From the NCBI GenBank assembly GCA_002724635.1, contig PBPM01000107.1:36560-100559 (forward strand): a stretch of 64,000 nucleotides of DNA, written 5' to 3'. Numbering within the stretch: position 1 is the stretch's first letter; each line of letters begins with the position of its first letter. The notes below the pieces were generated by a model, which did not search any database, had not been told where the DNA came from, and saw nothing but the letters and a program-made list of their open reading frames with translations. This DNA is from Rhodospirillaceae bacterium (GTDB lineage: Bacteria > Pseudomonadota > Alphaproteobacteria > UBA6615). Positions 32,825 through 42,229 of the stretch are shown one piece after another. Both the position numbers and the translations under genes were made by a program.

Positions 32825-34039
32825 TCACTTCGGTATCGGTAACGTTGGCGCCACCCCGGCCGAATGCAGCTCCAGCGCCAGATCCAGCAGCATCTCGTCG
32901 TTGCCACGCGCGGCGGCAAGCCCCAGCCCGAGTGGCAACCCATCGACCTCCGCCAGCGGCAGCACAATTTCCGGTAGTTGCCCCAAACCGGACAGCGCTC
33001 CGATCGGCTCGTTGGCCGCGCGGAAGGGATCGATGTCCGCGTCGCTGCCGCCGATCGGCGGGGCTGTGCCCGGCGCGGCGGGCAGCGCGATAACGTTTCC
33101 GTCGGCGAGCAGATCATCGAGGTAGGCGGAAATGCGATCGCGCCGAACCAGCGCCTCCTCCGCCTCCTCGGCTGTCACGCGTGCGCGCGCCTCGAAACGC
33201 GCCGCGACCCCGCTTCCCAGCTTCGGGCGCTTGGACAACATCCACGCGCCATGTTCCGCCCATGCTTCGCGACCCCAGAGCGTGCGCGCAGTCAGGGCCC
33301 AGGCATCGAGGCCCGCAATAGGCGCATCGTCCGCGACCCGCAAGGGTTCGGGCTCCCCCAACAGGGCTGCCACGCTGTCAATGGCCTCCATGAGCGCACC
33401 CCGGCAGCGTTCGTCGAGCAATTCCATCAGGTCCTCGGCGACAAAAAATCGACCTGGTGACGGCGCAACAACATGATCGTGAAACAGCACGGCACCCACG
33501 GCGGAGAGGAGTTCCGGATCATTTGCAAACCAACCGATGACGTCGAGGCTGCGCGAAAGGGACATGACGCCGTCCGTCGCCACCCGATCGTGAGTCGGCC
33601 GAATCCCGTAAATACCGCAGAAGCTCGCCGGTGAGCGCACCGATCCGCCGGTATCCGAGCCGAGGGCAAAATCCACCAGACCGGCCGTGACCGCAGCGGC
33701 GGAACCGGATGACGATCCACCCGACACGCGGCCAGGCGCGTTCAGGTTCAACGGTGTGCCGTGATGAATATTCTCACCCGTGAGGCCGGTAGCAAACTCT
33801 TCGGTCACCGTCTTGCCGACGAGTGACGCACCGGCATCCAAGCAGCGCAGGATCACCGATGCGGTGGCTTTAGCGGGACCGTGTGTGCGCAGCCAGTCCG
33901 GATTGCCGCAGCTGGTGGTCCGCCCGGCGACATCGATAATGTCCTTGGCCGCGAAGGTCGTACCCGCCAGCGGTCCCTCCGAGGCACCGTCCAACCGGAA
34001 CATCCCGTCCGGCACAAACGCACCAACTGTATCCTTCAT
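32825..34039 (-). CDS. amidase
   Basis: FAAKDIIDVAG, SGGSSSGSAAAVTAGLVDFALGSDTGGSVRSPASFCGIYGIRPTHDRV; tandem with preceding gene. Confidence 0.93.
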   Translation of the reverse strand: MKDTVGAFVPDGMFRLDGASEGPLAGTTFAAKDIIDVAGRTTSCGNPDWLRTHGPAKATASVILRCLDAGASLVGKTVTEEFATGLTGENIHHGTPLNLNAPGRVSGGSSSGSAAAVTAGLVDFALGSDTGGSVRSPASFCGIYGIRPTHDRVATDGVMSLSRSLDVIGWFANDPELLSAVGAVLFHDHVVAPSPGRFFVAEDLMELLDERCRGALMEAIDSVAALLGEPEPLRVADDAPIAGLDAWALTARTLWGREAWAEHGAWMLSKRPKLGSGVAARFEARARVTAEEAEEALVRRDRISAYLDDLLADGNVIALPAAPGTAPPIGGSDADIDPFRAANEPIGALSGLGQLPEIVLPLAEVDGLPLGLGLAAARGNDEMLLDLALELHSAGVAPTLPIPK

Positions 34040-34154
34040 CGATCCCTCCTCGCACCAGACGGGATTCTAGGTTTCGACCGATCCCCCGCCAAGCCTTTCC
34101 CACGTGTATCTTCACCGCTTGCCCGGCGCAAACACCCGCGACTAACGTTGCACG

Positions 34155-34745
34155 ATGTCAGCAGAACCCATGGCACTCTCCGAGGACGAACTCGCGCAGA
34201 CCGCGATCGACTGGCGGAACCTGATCTGGGTCGGGCTCGCACTCGCGGTGATGGTCTTGGCCATCATCGTCAACGACCTGTGGTTGCTGAATTTCGTACA
34301 CGTTTTCACAAGCTTGCTATGGACCGGGATTGACCTGCTGCTCGGCTTCGTGATCGGCCCGATCCTGCGCCGGCTGGAGTTCCAAGTGCGCCGGGCGATC
34401 ACCATGCGCCTCATGCCGCGACTGCTGTTCATACTGCCGACCGTTGCCATCATCACGCCGACCGCCGGCTGGTTCATGGCCGTCGAGACCGGATATCTCG
34501 AGCTCGCATTCCCGGAGGTGTGGTGGCTGATTGCCGCGCTCGCGATCACCGCCGTCCTATCGGTTCAAGGGCTGCTGGTCCTCCTGCCGACAAACGTGAT
34601 GGTCTATCTCGAGATGCGCAAACCGGCCCCCAACGGCGAGCGGATCGGCCGGCTGATGCGACGCTATGTGCGAGTGGTCGCGTTCCAGGGCTCGATGCAA
34701 ATCGTCATCATCGTGATCATGGCCCGTTTCGCCACCGGGCTCTGA
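34155..34745 (+). CDS. hypothetical integral membrane protein
   Basis: Four or more TM segments; 196 aa. Confidence 0.6.
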   Translation: MSAEPMALSEDELAQTAIDWRNLIWVGLALAVMVLAIIVNDLWLLNFVHVFTSLLWTGIDLLLGFVIGPILRRLEFQVRRAITMRLMPRLLFILPTVAIITPTAGWFMAVETGYLELAFPEVWWLIAALAITAVLSVQGLLVLLPTNVMVYLEMRKPAPNGERIGRLMRRYVRVVAFQGSMQIVIIVIMARFATGL

Positions 34746-34763
34746 TCGGTAGGGTCCAAGGCA

Positions 34764-35255
34764 TCACGATCCCGTATCGGCGATGTGCCCGAGCGGCAGC
34801 GCCGTGCGATAACTGACCTGTTTCAGGGCGAAGCTCGATTTGATGCTCGCCACGCCGGGAATCTTCGTCAGATGTTCCAGCAAGAAATGCTGGAAGGAGT
34901 TGAGGTCCGGCGCCACCACCCGCAGCAGATAGTCGCTGTCGCCGGTCATCAAGTAGCACTCCATCACCTCGGGCCGCTCCACGATCCGGCGCTCGAACTG
35001 CTCAAGCGCATTGTCGACCTGACGTTCGAGCGACACCTGCACGAAGACGCTGACCGGCAGACCCAGCGCCGCCGGATCGAGCAGCGCGGTGTAACGACGG
35101 ATATAGCCATCTTTCTCGAGGTTTCGCACCCGGCGCAAACAGGGCGACGGGGACAAGTTCACCTTGCGCGCCAGATCAGCGTTGGCGATCCGTGCATCGT
35201 CCTGAAGCGAATCGAGGATATTACGATCGATCGCGTCGAGGTTCATTATTGGCAT
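34764..35255 (-). CDS. Lrp/AsnC family transcriptional regulator
   Basis: [47 protein letters not shown]. Confidence 0.95.
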   Translation of the reverse strand: MPIMNLDAIDRNILDSLQDDARIANADLARKVNLSPSPCLRRVRNLEKDGYIRRYTALLDPAALGLPVSVFVQVSLERQVDNALEQFERRIVERPEVMECYLMTGDSDYLLRVVAPDLNSFQHFLLEHLTKIPGVASIKSSFALKQVSYRTALPLGHIADTGS

Positions 35256-35382
35256 ATTGCACCTCATTTATTCCCAATTTATTATATTAATTGCGCTAAT
35301 AGACCGTATTAACGCCATTTTCGCAACGCGCGTCGAGCGTCGGAATGGTACGATCCGGGCAACGCCACACTGGATCAGACCG

Positions 35383-37770
35383 ATGCTGCGCACGAAAGCC
35401 GACGCCCGAACGATTCTCTCCAATGTCGACATCGCGACGCTCGAGGCGCTTGAACGGAAGATCCTCTGGCTCTCAACTTGGATGATCCACAACGCCAACC
35501 ATGTGCGCGAGAGCCGGGACAGGCTAAAGGTCGGCGGCCACCAGTCCTCCTGCGCTTCCGCCGCGACGCTGCTGACCGCGCTCTATCTGCACAGCCTGCG
35601 ACCGGAAGACCGGGTGGCGGTGAAGCCCCATGCTGCGCCGGTATTCCACGCGATCCAGTATCTGCTTGGCCGCCAGGACCTGACGAAGCTCCAGAACTTT
35701 CGCGCGCTGGGCGGCGCCCAGTCCTACCCGTCACGGACCAAGGACACCGATGACGTGGACTTCTCGACCGGCTCGGTCGGGTTGGGCGTCGGGGCGACCC
35801 TCTTCGGCGCAATGGTGCGCGACTATGTGTACCATCACGGCCTGGCAGAAGGTAAGCCGAAGGGCCGGCTGGTCGCTCTCATGGGCGACGCGGAGCTCGA
35901 CGAGGGCAATGTGTTCGAGGCACTCCTCGAAGGGTGGAAGCATGACGTGCGGAACCTCTGGTGGGTGATCGACTACAATCGCCAGAGCCTCGACGGGGTG
36001 GTGCACGATTACCTGTTTCAGCGCATCAAGGACTTCTTCGGAACGGTCGGCTGGAACGTGGTCGAGCTCAAGTACGGTAAGCTGCAGGAAGAAGCGTTCC
36101 AGCGGCCCGGCGGCGACGCACTCCGGAAGTGGATCGACGAATGCTCGAACCAGCTCTATTCGGCACTGACTTTTCAGGGCGGCGAGGCTTGGCGGGAACA
36201 CCTCGCGGCGGATATCGGCGACATCGCCGGGATCAAGGCGCTGCTCGACGACCATGATGATGCGGCGCTACACCGGCTGATGACCAACCTGGGCGGCCAC
36301 GACATGGCGGCAACTCTAGAGGCCTTTGCCGCCGTCGGCGACGACGATACGCCACAATGCTTCGTCGCCTACACGATCAAGGGATTCAACACGCCGCTGG
36401 CCGGGCACAAAGACAACCACTCTGGCCTTATGAACATCGAACAGATGACGTCATTCAAGGAGAGCCACGCGATCCGCGACGGCCACGAATGGGATTTCGC
36501 AGAGGGGCTGGACCTGTCCAAGGAAGCACTCAGGGCGTTCCTCACCGACGTACCGTTCGCCCAACGGCCCGCCCGCAACGCGGCCCCGCAGATTCAGGTC
36601 GCAGCACTGCCCGCGCCCGCAGGCGACCGGATGTCGACTCAGGAGGCCTTCGGACAGATTCTGAACGATCTCGGCCGCGGCGACAGCGAGCTCGCAAGCC
36701 GGATCATCACCACGACCCCCGACGTCACGGTTACCACCAACATGGCCGGCTGGGTGAACCAACGCGGGCTGTTCCATCAAGAGGACACCGCCGACGTGTT
36801 CCGAGAGGAAAAGGTACCCTCGGCGTTCAAATGGTCCGCGGGACCGAACGGCCAGCATATCGAGCTGGGCATCGCCGAGAACAACTTGTTCCTGCTGCTG
36901 GCAACGCTCGGCCTGTCGGACAAGCTCTTCGGGGCTCGACTGTTGCCGATCGGCGCGCTTTACGACCCGTTTATCGCGCGCGGGCTCGATAGCCTTAACT
37001 ATGCCTGTTACCAGGACGCGCGGTTCATGGCCGTCGCCACGCCGTCGGGGATCACGCTGGCACCCGAGGGCGGTGCCCACCAGTCGATCAACTCACCCCT
37101 GATAGGCCTGTCCCAGCCCGGCCTTTCATCGTTCGAGCCGGCCTATGCCGACGAGCTTGCACACATCATGGGCTGGGGTTTTGAACATATGCAGGCCGAT
37201 GATGGCGGATCGATCTACCTGCGCCTCTCGACACTCGCGATCGACCAGCCAAAGCGCGACTTCGCGGCCATCGCCGACGACGTGCTGGCGGGTGCCTACT
37301 GGCTCCGCGAGCCTGCGCCCAGCACTGAGCTGGCCATCGCCTATACCGGCGTGATCGCCCCCGAGGCGATCGCCGCGCATGAAGCGCTGCTCGAGGACAT
37401 CCCGGGTGCCGGGCTCCTTGCCGTGACCTCAGCCGACCGGCTCTACCGAAACTGGCAGGCCGCCACCCGCACCCACGTGAACGGCCCCAGCGTCACGCCG
37501 TCGCACATCGAGCGGTTGCTGGGCCGGCTGGCACCCGATGCCGGGTTGGTGACGGTACTCGACGGACACCCGGCGACGCTCGCCTGGCTCGGTGGCGTCG
37601 CCCGCCACGACATCACGGCACTGGGGGTCGAGAATTTCGGCCAGTCGGGCGATCTGCCCGACCTCTATCGCACCCACGGAATCGACGCCGGCGCGATCCT
37701 CGACGGCGCCGCCGCCGTCATCACCCGGCGCATGCGCCGGCGCGGTATGCTCAGGCCGACGGCAGCGTAA
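35383..37770 (+). CDS. transketolase-like/homodimeric pyruvate dehydrogenase E1-type ThDP enzyme
   Basis: GGHQSSCASAATLLTALYLHSL, MGDAELDEGNVFEAL ThDP motif, GIAENNLFLLLATLGLS; divergent from the Lrp-type regulator. Confidence 0.85.
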   Translation: MLRTKADARTILSNVDIATLEALERKILWLSTWMIHNANHVRESRDRLKVGGHQSSCASAATLLTALYLHSLRPEDRVAVKPHAAPVFHAIQYLLGRQDLTKLQNFRALGGAQSYPSRTKDTDDVDFSTGSVGLGVGATLFGAMVRDYVYHHGLAEGKPKGRLVALMGDAELDEGNVFEALLEGWKHDVRNLWWVIDYNRQSLDGVVHDYLFQRIKDFFGTVGWNVVELKYGKLQEEAFQRPGGDALRKWIDECSNQLYSALTFQGGEAWREHLAADIGDIAGIKALLDDHDDAALHRLMTNLGGHDMAATLEAFAAVGDDDTPQCFVAYTIKGFNTPLAGHKDNHSGLMNIEQMTSFKESHAIRDGHEWDFAEGLDLSKEALRAFLTDVPFAQRPARNAAPQIQVAALPAPAGDRMSTQEAFGQILNDLGRGDSELASRIITTTPDVTVTTNMAGWVNQRGLFHQEDTADVFREEKVPSAFKWSAGPNGQHIELGIAENNLFLLLATLGLSDKLFGARLLPIGALYDPFIARGLDSLNYACYQDARFMAVATPSGITLAPEGGAHQSINSPLIGLSQPGLSSFEPAYADELAHIMGWGFEHMQADDGGSIYLRLSTLAIDQPKRDFAAIADDVLAGAYWLREPAPSTELAIAYTGVIAPEAIAAHEALLEDIPGAGLLAVTSADRLYRNWQAATRTHVNGPSVTPSHIERLLGRLAPDAGLVTVLDGHPATLAWLGGVARHDITALGVENFGQSGDLPDLYRTHGIDAGAILDGAAAVITRRMRRRGMLRPTAA

Positions 37771-37774
37771 ACAA

Positions 37775-37835
37775 GCGGGCGGGTTGAAAACCCGCCCCTA
37801 CACCAGAACGCACGCGGGTCTGCGACCCGCCCGCC
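37775..37835. repeat. REP-like palindromic element (two hairpins with alternative outer pairing)
   Basis: GGGCGGGTT-GAA-AACCCGCCC (37777-37797) and GCGGGTC-TGC-GACCCGC (37814-37830); outer GCGGGCGGG/CCCGCCCGC. Confidence 0.7.
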
Positions 37836-37997
37836 TAACGTATACCGATCTAGGTAACCCGGTTTGGTGACGCAGCAAGCCTTATCCTGAGGAGGGCCGT
37901 CTGGCCAGTACTACGGATAGAGACGGCAGCAATATGCTTCGAGACGGATTCCGCGCCTCCTCAGCAGAAGGGGGAGGGCTGCCGGCAGACGGCTCCC

Positions 37998-38873
37998 TCA
38001 AACCGTGCGACGCTCCTGGCGCGAGATATAGACGACGGCGCCGACAATGATTGCACCGCCAATCCAGGTCCAGACCGTCGGCACTTCGGTGAAAAGTAGG
38101 AAGCCGAAGGACGAGGTGACAATCAGGCGCGAATAGTCGTAGGGCAACACAGCAGAGGCCTCGGCCACCGTGAAGGCACGCACCAAGCAGATATGCGCCC
38201 CGAGCCCCGCCGTCCCGAGCATCGCCATCCAGAAGAGCGCCATGGGGGTCGGCCACGCCCAGACGAAAAGTGCCGGCACTAGCGTGAAAGGCACCGCTGC
38301 GATCGCCAGCCAGGCGACGGTCGTGGTCGGCGCATCATCGGCGGCTAGGTAGCGTATCATCAGGTTCGACCCGGCGATGAACAGGGCCGATATCAGCGGC
38401 AGGGCAAACAGGATATTCACGTCGCTCACGCCCGGCCGCAGCACGACCCAGACCCCGGCGAAGCCCACCGCGGTCGCAATCCAACGCCGCGCGCGCACCA
38501 CCTCGCCGAGCAGCAGGACGGCGCCCATGGTACCGAACAGCGGCGCGGCGAAGGTCAGCGCCGAGACCTCCGCCAAGGGCAGGTTGGCCTGGGCCATGAC
38601 CAGCAGGATCAGCCCCGTCATCGAGAAGGCGGCGCGCAAGAGCTGGCCGAGCGGATGCGCCGAGCGGAGCGCGGTGCGCCGGTGCATCACGATCCAAGGC
38701 AGGATCAGCAGAAAGAAGACTAGGGACCGCCAGAACGAGACAATCAGCGGGTCCGAGCCCTCGCCCACGGCGAACCGAACCCAGACCCCGTGGGTACCGA
38801 AGAACAGCGAGGCGGCCAACATCCACACCGCGCCACGGACATTGCCGGGCAACCGGGCAAAGGCGTCAAACAA
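37998..38873 (-). CDS. EamA/DMT family transporter
   Basis: 10-TM pattern; AASLFFGTHGVWVRF; TTG start overlapping upstream gene stop. Confidence 0.8.
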   Translation of the reverse strand: MFDAFARLPGNVRGAVWMLAASLFFGTHGVWVRFAVGEGSDPLIVSFWRSLVFFLLILPWIVMHRRTALRSAHPLGQLLRAAFSMTGLILLVMAQANLPLAEVSALTFAAPLFGTMGAVLLLGEVVRARRWIATAVGFAGVWVVLRPGVSDVNILFALPLISALFIAGSNLMIRYLAADDAPTTTVAWLAIAAVPFTLVPALFVWAWPTPMALFWMAMLGTAGLGAHICLVRAFTVAEASAVLPYDYSRLIVTSSFGFLLFTEVPTVWTWIGGAIIVGAVVYISRQERRTV

Positions 38874-39834
38874 CGCGGTTCGCGACCGGCTCGCCGGCCA
38901 GCAGCAGGTCGAGCCCGTCGAGTAGCATGTCGCCCATGGCCGCGCGCGAGCGCTCTGCACCACTGCCGATATGCGGCGTCATGAAGACATTGGGCAGTTC
39001 CAGATAGGCGGGGTGGATATCGTTCGGCTCACCGTTGAACACGTCTAGCCCGGCCGCTGCAATCTTGCCAGACCGCAGTGCTGCGACCAGCGCCTCGTCA
39101 TCGACCAGTTCACCCCGCGCGATGTTCACGACGACAGCCTCATCGGGCAGAAGCGCAATCCGTTCGGCGTTGAGGAAGCCCCGGGTCTCGGCCGTCGCGG
39201 GCGCGCAGATCATAAAGAATGGGCTCACGGGCAGGAGCGCCTCGATGCTGGTGTAGTAGCTCGCGCTCTTCTCGTCGTCGAAGGAGATCCGCGATCGGTT
39301 GTGGTAGCGGATGGTCATGTCGAAGGCACGGGCTCGATCGGCGACGGTGGAGCCGATCCGGCCCATGCCGAAGATGCCGAGCGCGGAGCCCGTGATTTCC
39401 TTGCCAATCATCTGGCGCGGCGACCAGCTTGTCCACTCACCGGCCCGAATCATCGCCGCTCCCTCGGCCGCGCGCCGCGCCGCGCCGAGCAGGAGAAGCA
39501 TGCCGATTTCGGTCGTCGGCGCAGTCACGGCGTCGGGCGTGTTCAGCACCGCGATCCCGCGGGCCTTCGCCGCGTCGGTATCGATGTGATCAAGGCCGAC
39601 GGACAGTGTCAGGATCGCCTTTACGCTTTCGGGCAATCGCTCGATGAGGGCCGAATCCATGGGCTCGGTCACGCAGATGAGGAGCGCGTCCATACCGTCG
39701 GCCGCCGCGACTAGCTCGTCGGCTGACATGATGTGGTCGTCCTCGTTGATCGCCGCGTCGTAGCCGGCGGCGAGCCGCACCTCGGTCGCCTCGAGATGGC
39801 GCCGGGTCACGTAGATCCTCGGCCTGTCGGTCAT
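38866..39834 (-). CDS. D-isomer specific 2-hydroxyacid dehydrogenase
   Basis: LGIFGMGRIGSTVADRARAFDM, NIARGELVDDEALVAAL, MTPHIGS. Confidence 0.92.
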   Translation of the reverse strand: MTDRPRIYVTRRHLEATEVRLAAGYDAAINEDDHIMSADELVAAADGMDALLICVTEPMDSALIERLPESVKAILTLSVGLDHIDTDAAKARGIAVLNTPDAVTAPTTEIGMLLLLGAARRAAEGAAMIRAGEWTSWSPRQMIGKEITGSALGIFGMGRIGSTVADRARAFDMTIRYHNRSRISFDDEKSASYYTSIEALLPVSPFFMICAPATAETRGFLNAERIALLPDEAVVVNIARGELVDDEALVAALRSGKIAAAGLDVFNGEPNDIHPAYLELPNVFMTPHIGSGAERSRAAMGDMLLDGLDLLLAGEPVANRVV

Positions 39835-39941
39835 CCGCTCCGGCCCCGATGTTTCCCCCGGAACGCTGTTAGCACTTTTCGCTAATATCCGCACCCGCCC
39901 GGTCTCTATAGAGTAAGGGCGTGACACTAGGGAGAACGGGC

Positions 39942-40700
39942 ATGCGTCTCGAGAACAAAACCGCCATCGTGACCGGCGCCGGGTCCGGCTTCGGCGCCGG
40001 CATCGCCGCAAAGCTCGCGCGCGAGGGTGCGGCCGTGATCGTGTGCGACGTGAATGCAGAGGACGGCAATCGGGTCGTCGGCAAAATCACCGCCGCTGGT
40101 GGCCGAGCGTTGTTCGATGGCGCCGACGTGACCCGAGCCGACGCGGTGCAGGCTATGGTAGACCGGGCGGTCGCGGAGTTCGGCGGCCTCGACATTCTGG
40201 TCAATAATGCCGGCGTATCACATCACCGGAAGCCCATGCTCGACGTGACGGAGGCAGAGCTCGACCGGATTCTCGCGGTGAACGTGAAGGGACTATTCCA
40301 CACCGCCAACGCGGCGATCCCGGCGATGCGCGCGAACGACCAAAGCAGCGTCATCGTCAACATCGCCTCGACTGGCGCGGTCCGCCCCCGCCCCGGACTC
40401 ACCTGGTACAACGCCACCAAGGGGGCGGTGACGACGCTCACCAAGTCGATGGCGATCGAGCTCGCCAATTACAGGATCCGGGTTAACGCGGTGAACCCGG
40501 TCGCCGGCGATACGCCCCTGCTCGCGACCTTCATGGGCGAGGACACGCCGGAAAACCGCGAAGCGTTTCGCCAGTCCGTGCCGCTGGGCCGGCTGTCGAC
40601 GCCAGAGGACGTCGCGAGCGCAGTGCTATATCTCGCATCGGACGAGGCAGCGCTGGTAACCGGGGTGTGCCTAGAGGTGGACGGCGGGCGCTGCATTTAG
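39942..40700 (+). CDS. SDR family oxidoreductase
   Basis: TGAGSGFGAGIA, NNAGVSHH, YNATKGAV. Confidence 0.92.
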   Translation: MRLENKTAIVTGAGSGFGAGIAAKLAREGAAVIVCDVNAEDGNRVVGKITAAGGRALFDGADVTRADAVQAMVDRAVAEFGGLDILVNNAGVSHHRKPMLDVTEAELDRILAVNVKGLFHTANAAIPAMRANDQSSVIVNIASTGAVRPRPGLTWYNATKGAVTTLTKSMAIELANYRIRVNAVNPVAGDTPLLATFMGEDTPENREAFRQSVPLGRLSTPEDVASAVLYLASDEAALVTGVCLEVDGGRCI

Positions 40701-40709
40701 TCGTGCGGG

Positions 40710-41261
40710 CTAGCGCGGCGCCTGGTCAAGCATCTGGCGGAGCGTATCGCGCACCCGCCGGTGCATCGCCTCGAAAGGCTTGCGGTCGAAGCGTATCCGC
40801 GCGCCGCAGCGCGAGCGTTCCTTCGCGAGGGCAGCGACGATGCCCTCGGGCATGGTGAACATCACGAAGCGATCGCGCGGCAGAATCTGGGTCTGCGCTC
40901 CCGGGTTGTCGCCGCCGAAGCCGAAGTGGATTGCACTGGACTGGAAATGCTCGAAGCCCGGATGGGGACTCTCCTCGATGTCGGGGTAGGTGGCACGGAT
41001 ATCGCCCACGACGCGATCGGGAATCCGGATGATAAAGGCCTGGGCTGGCCCCGGATCGACCTCGCTCCGCCGCAGCATCACCTCGCGATGCTCGGGCGCG
41101 CGGCCGATCACCTCGAAGCATTCGACAGCGGAGAGATCGATCGTGTAGACGTTGCGCCGCTCCTGAGCCTGCGCGGGCGCCGCAAGTATGCCGACGACGA
41201 GTCCCATGACCGGCAGCGTCAGGATCGGAACGGCACGAAGTCTCATGGGGTCAGCGCGCAT
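40710..41261 (-). CDS. hypothetical secreted protein
   Basis: Signal-like N-terminus LTLPVMGLVVGILAAPAQAQ; 183 aa. Confidence 0.55.
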   Translation of the reverse strand: MRADPMRLRAVPILTLPVMGLVVGILAAPAQAQERRNVYTIDLSAVECFEVIGRAPEHREVMLRRSEVDPGPAQAFIIRIPDRVVGDIRATYPDIEESPHPGFEHFQSSAIHFGFGGDNPGAQTQILPRDRFVMFTMPEGIVAALAKERSRCGARIRFDRKPFEAMHRRVRDTLRQMLDQAPR

Positions 41262-42087
41262 GGACCACGGCGGCGAGCTCCTGATGGGTCGTCATCCAGA
41301 CCCAGTCCACATTCATCACCGCCTCGATAGCCGCGCGGAATTCGATCGCGCCATAGGGCCGACCGAAGACATGGGCATGCGCCGTGATGTCGATCACCGC
41401 TGGCGGTCGGCCGATCGTGTGGTAATTCTCGACGATGCGCTTGAGCACGTCAGAGTAGGCTTGGGGCGGGTTGCCGTAGCGCATATAGAGCGGCAGATCG
41501 TTGATCTCCATGGTGAAGGGAATCGCGGCGAGCGGACCGGCGGGCGTATCGAGCCTGTAGGGCATATCGGCATTGAAATAATCGATGTGCCATTCGAAGC
41601 CGTTCTCGACGAGGAGCTCGGCCGTGTTAGCGCTCGGCGTGCCGCGCGGACTAGCAAAGCCCTTGGGCGCCTTGCCGACTACGTCGGCAAATAGCGCCGC
41701 GCCTTTTTTGAGATCGGCCTCCTCTTCCGCGCGTTCCTGATAGATCGGCAGGTCGTTCTGCATCCACGCGTGAGCGCCTATAAAGTGGCCGTCACCGTCG
41801 ATCCGGCGGAGCAGCTCGGGCCATTTCTCGGCGATGATGCCACTGGCATAGGTGCCGCAGGGAACGCCCAGCTCGCCAACGATATCGAGCAGCCGCGGGG
41901 CGCCGTGGGTCATGCCGTACTCCGCCCAGGAGCGGGACTGGGTGTCGAGAGTACCGGCCTTGAGCGGGTTGCCCATGGGACCGATGCCCGGCGCGGCGTC
42001 GTCGGTCCACGCCTCACACATGATGTTGACAGAGACGGCGAGCGCCTTGCCCTCGGGCCATCCCTTCGGTGTGTCCTGGCCATACAT
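41251..42087 (-). CDS. polysaccharide deacetylase family protein (PuuE/NodB-like)
   Basis: MYGQDTPKGWPEGKALAVSVNIMCEAW; HAWMQND; FASPRGTPSANT. Confidence 0.8.
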   Translation of the reverse strand: MYGQDTPKGWPEGKALAVSVNIMCEAWTDDAAPGIGPMGNPLKAGTLDTQSRSWAEYGMTHGAPRLLDIVGELGVPCGTYASGIIAEKWPELLRRIDGDGHFIGAHAWMQNDLPIYQERAEEEADLKKGAALFADVVGKAPKGFASPRGTPSANTAELLVENGFEWHIDYFNADMPYRLDTPAGPLAAIPFTMEINDLPLYMRYGNPPQAYSDVLKRIVENYHTIGRPPAVIDITAHAHVFGRPYGAIEFRAAIEAVMNVDWVWMTTHQELAAVVHAR

Positions 42088-42229
42088 GCATTTTCTCCTA
42101 ACAGTCCTGTTGCCCATAGCTGCCCCGTGTTGCGGGGGGCGTTGCGTCCTGTGATGATACCGCAACAGAACAATACGCGCCGCCGCGAAACCCGGCGCGA
42201 TTCATAATTGACCGACGGGGGCGAACGCA

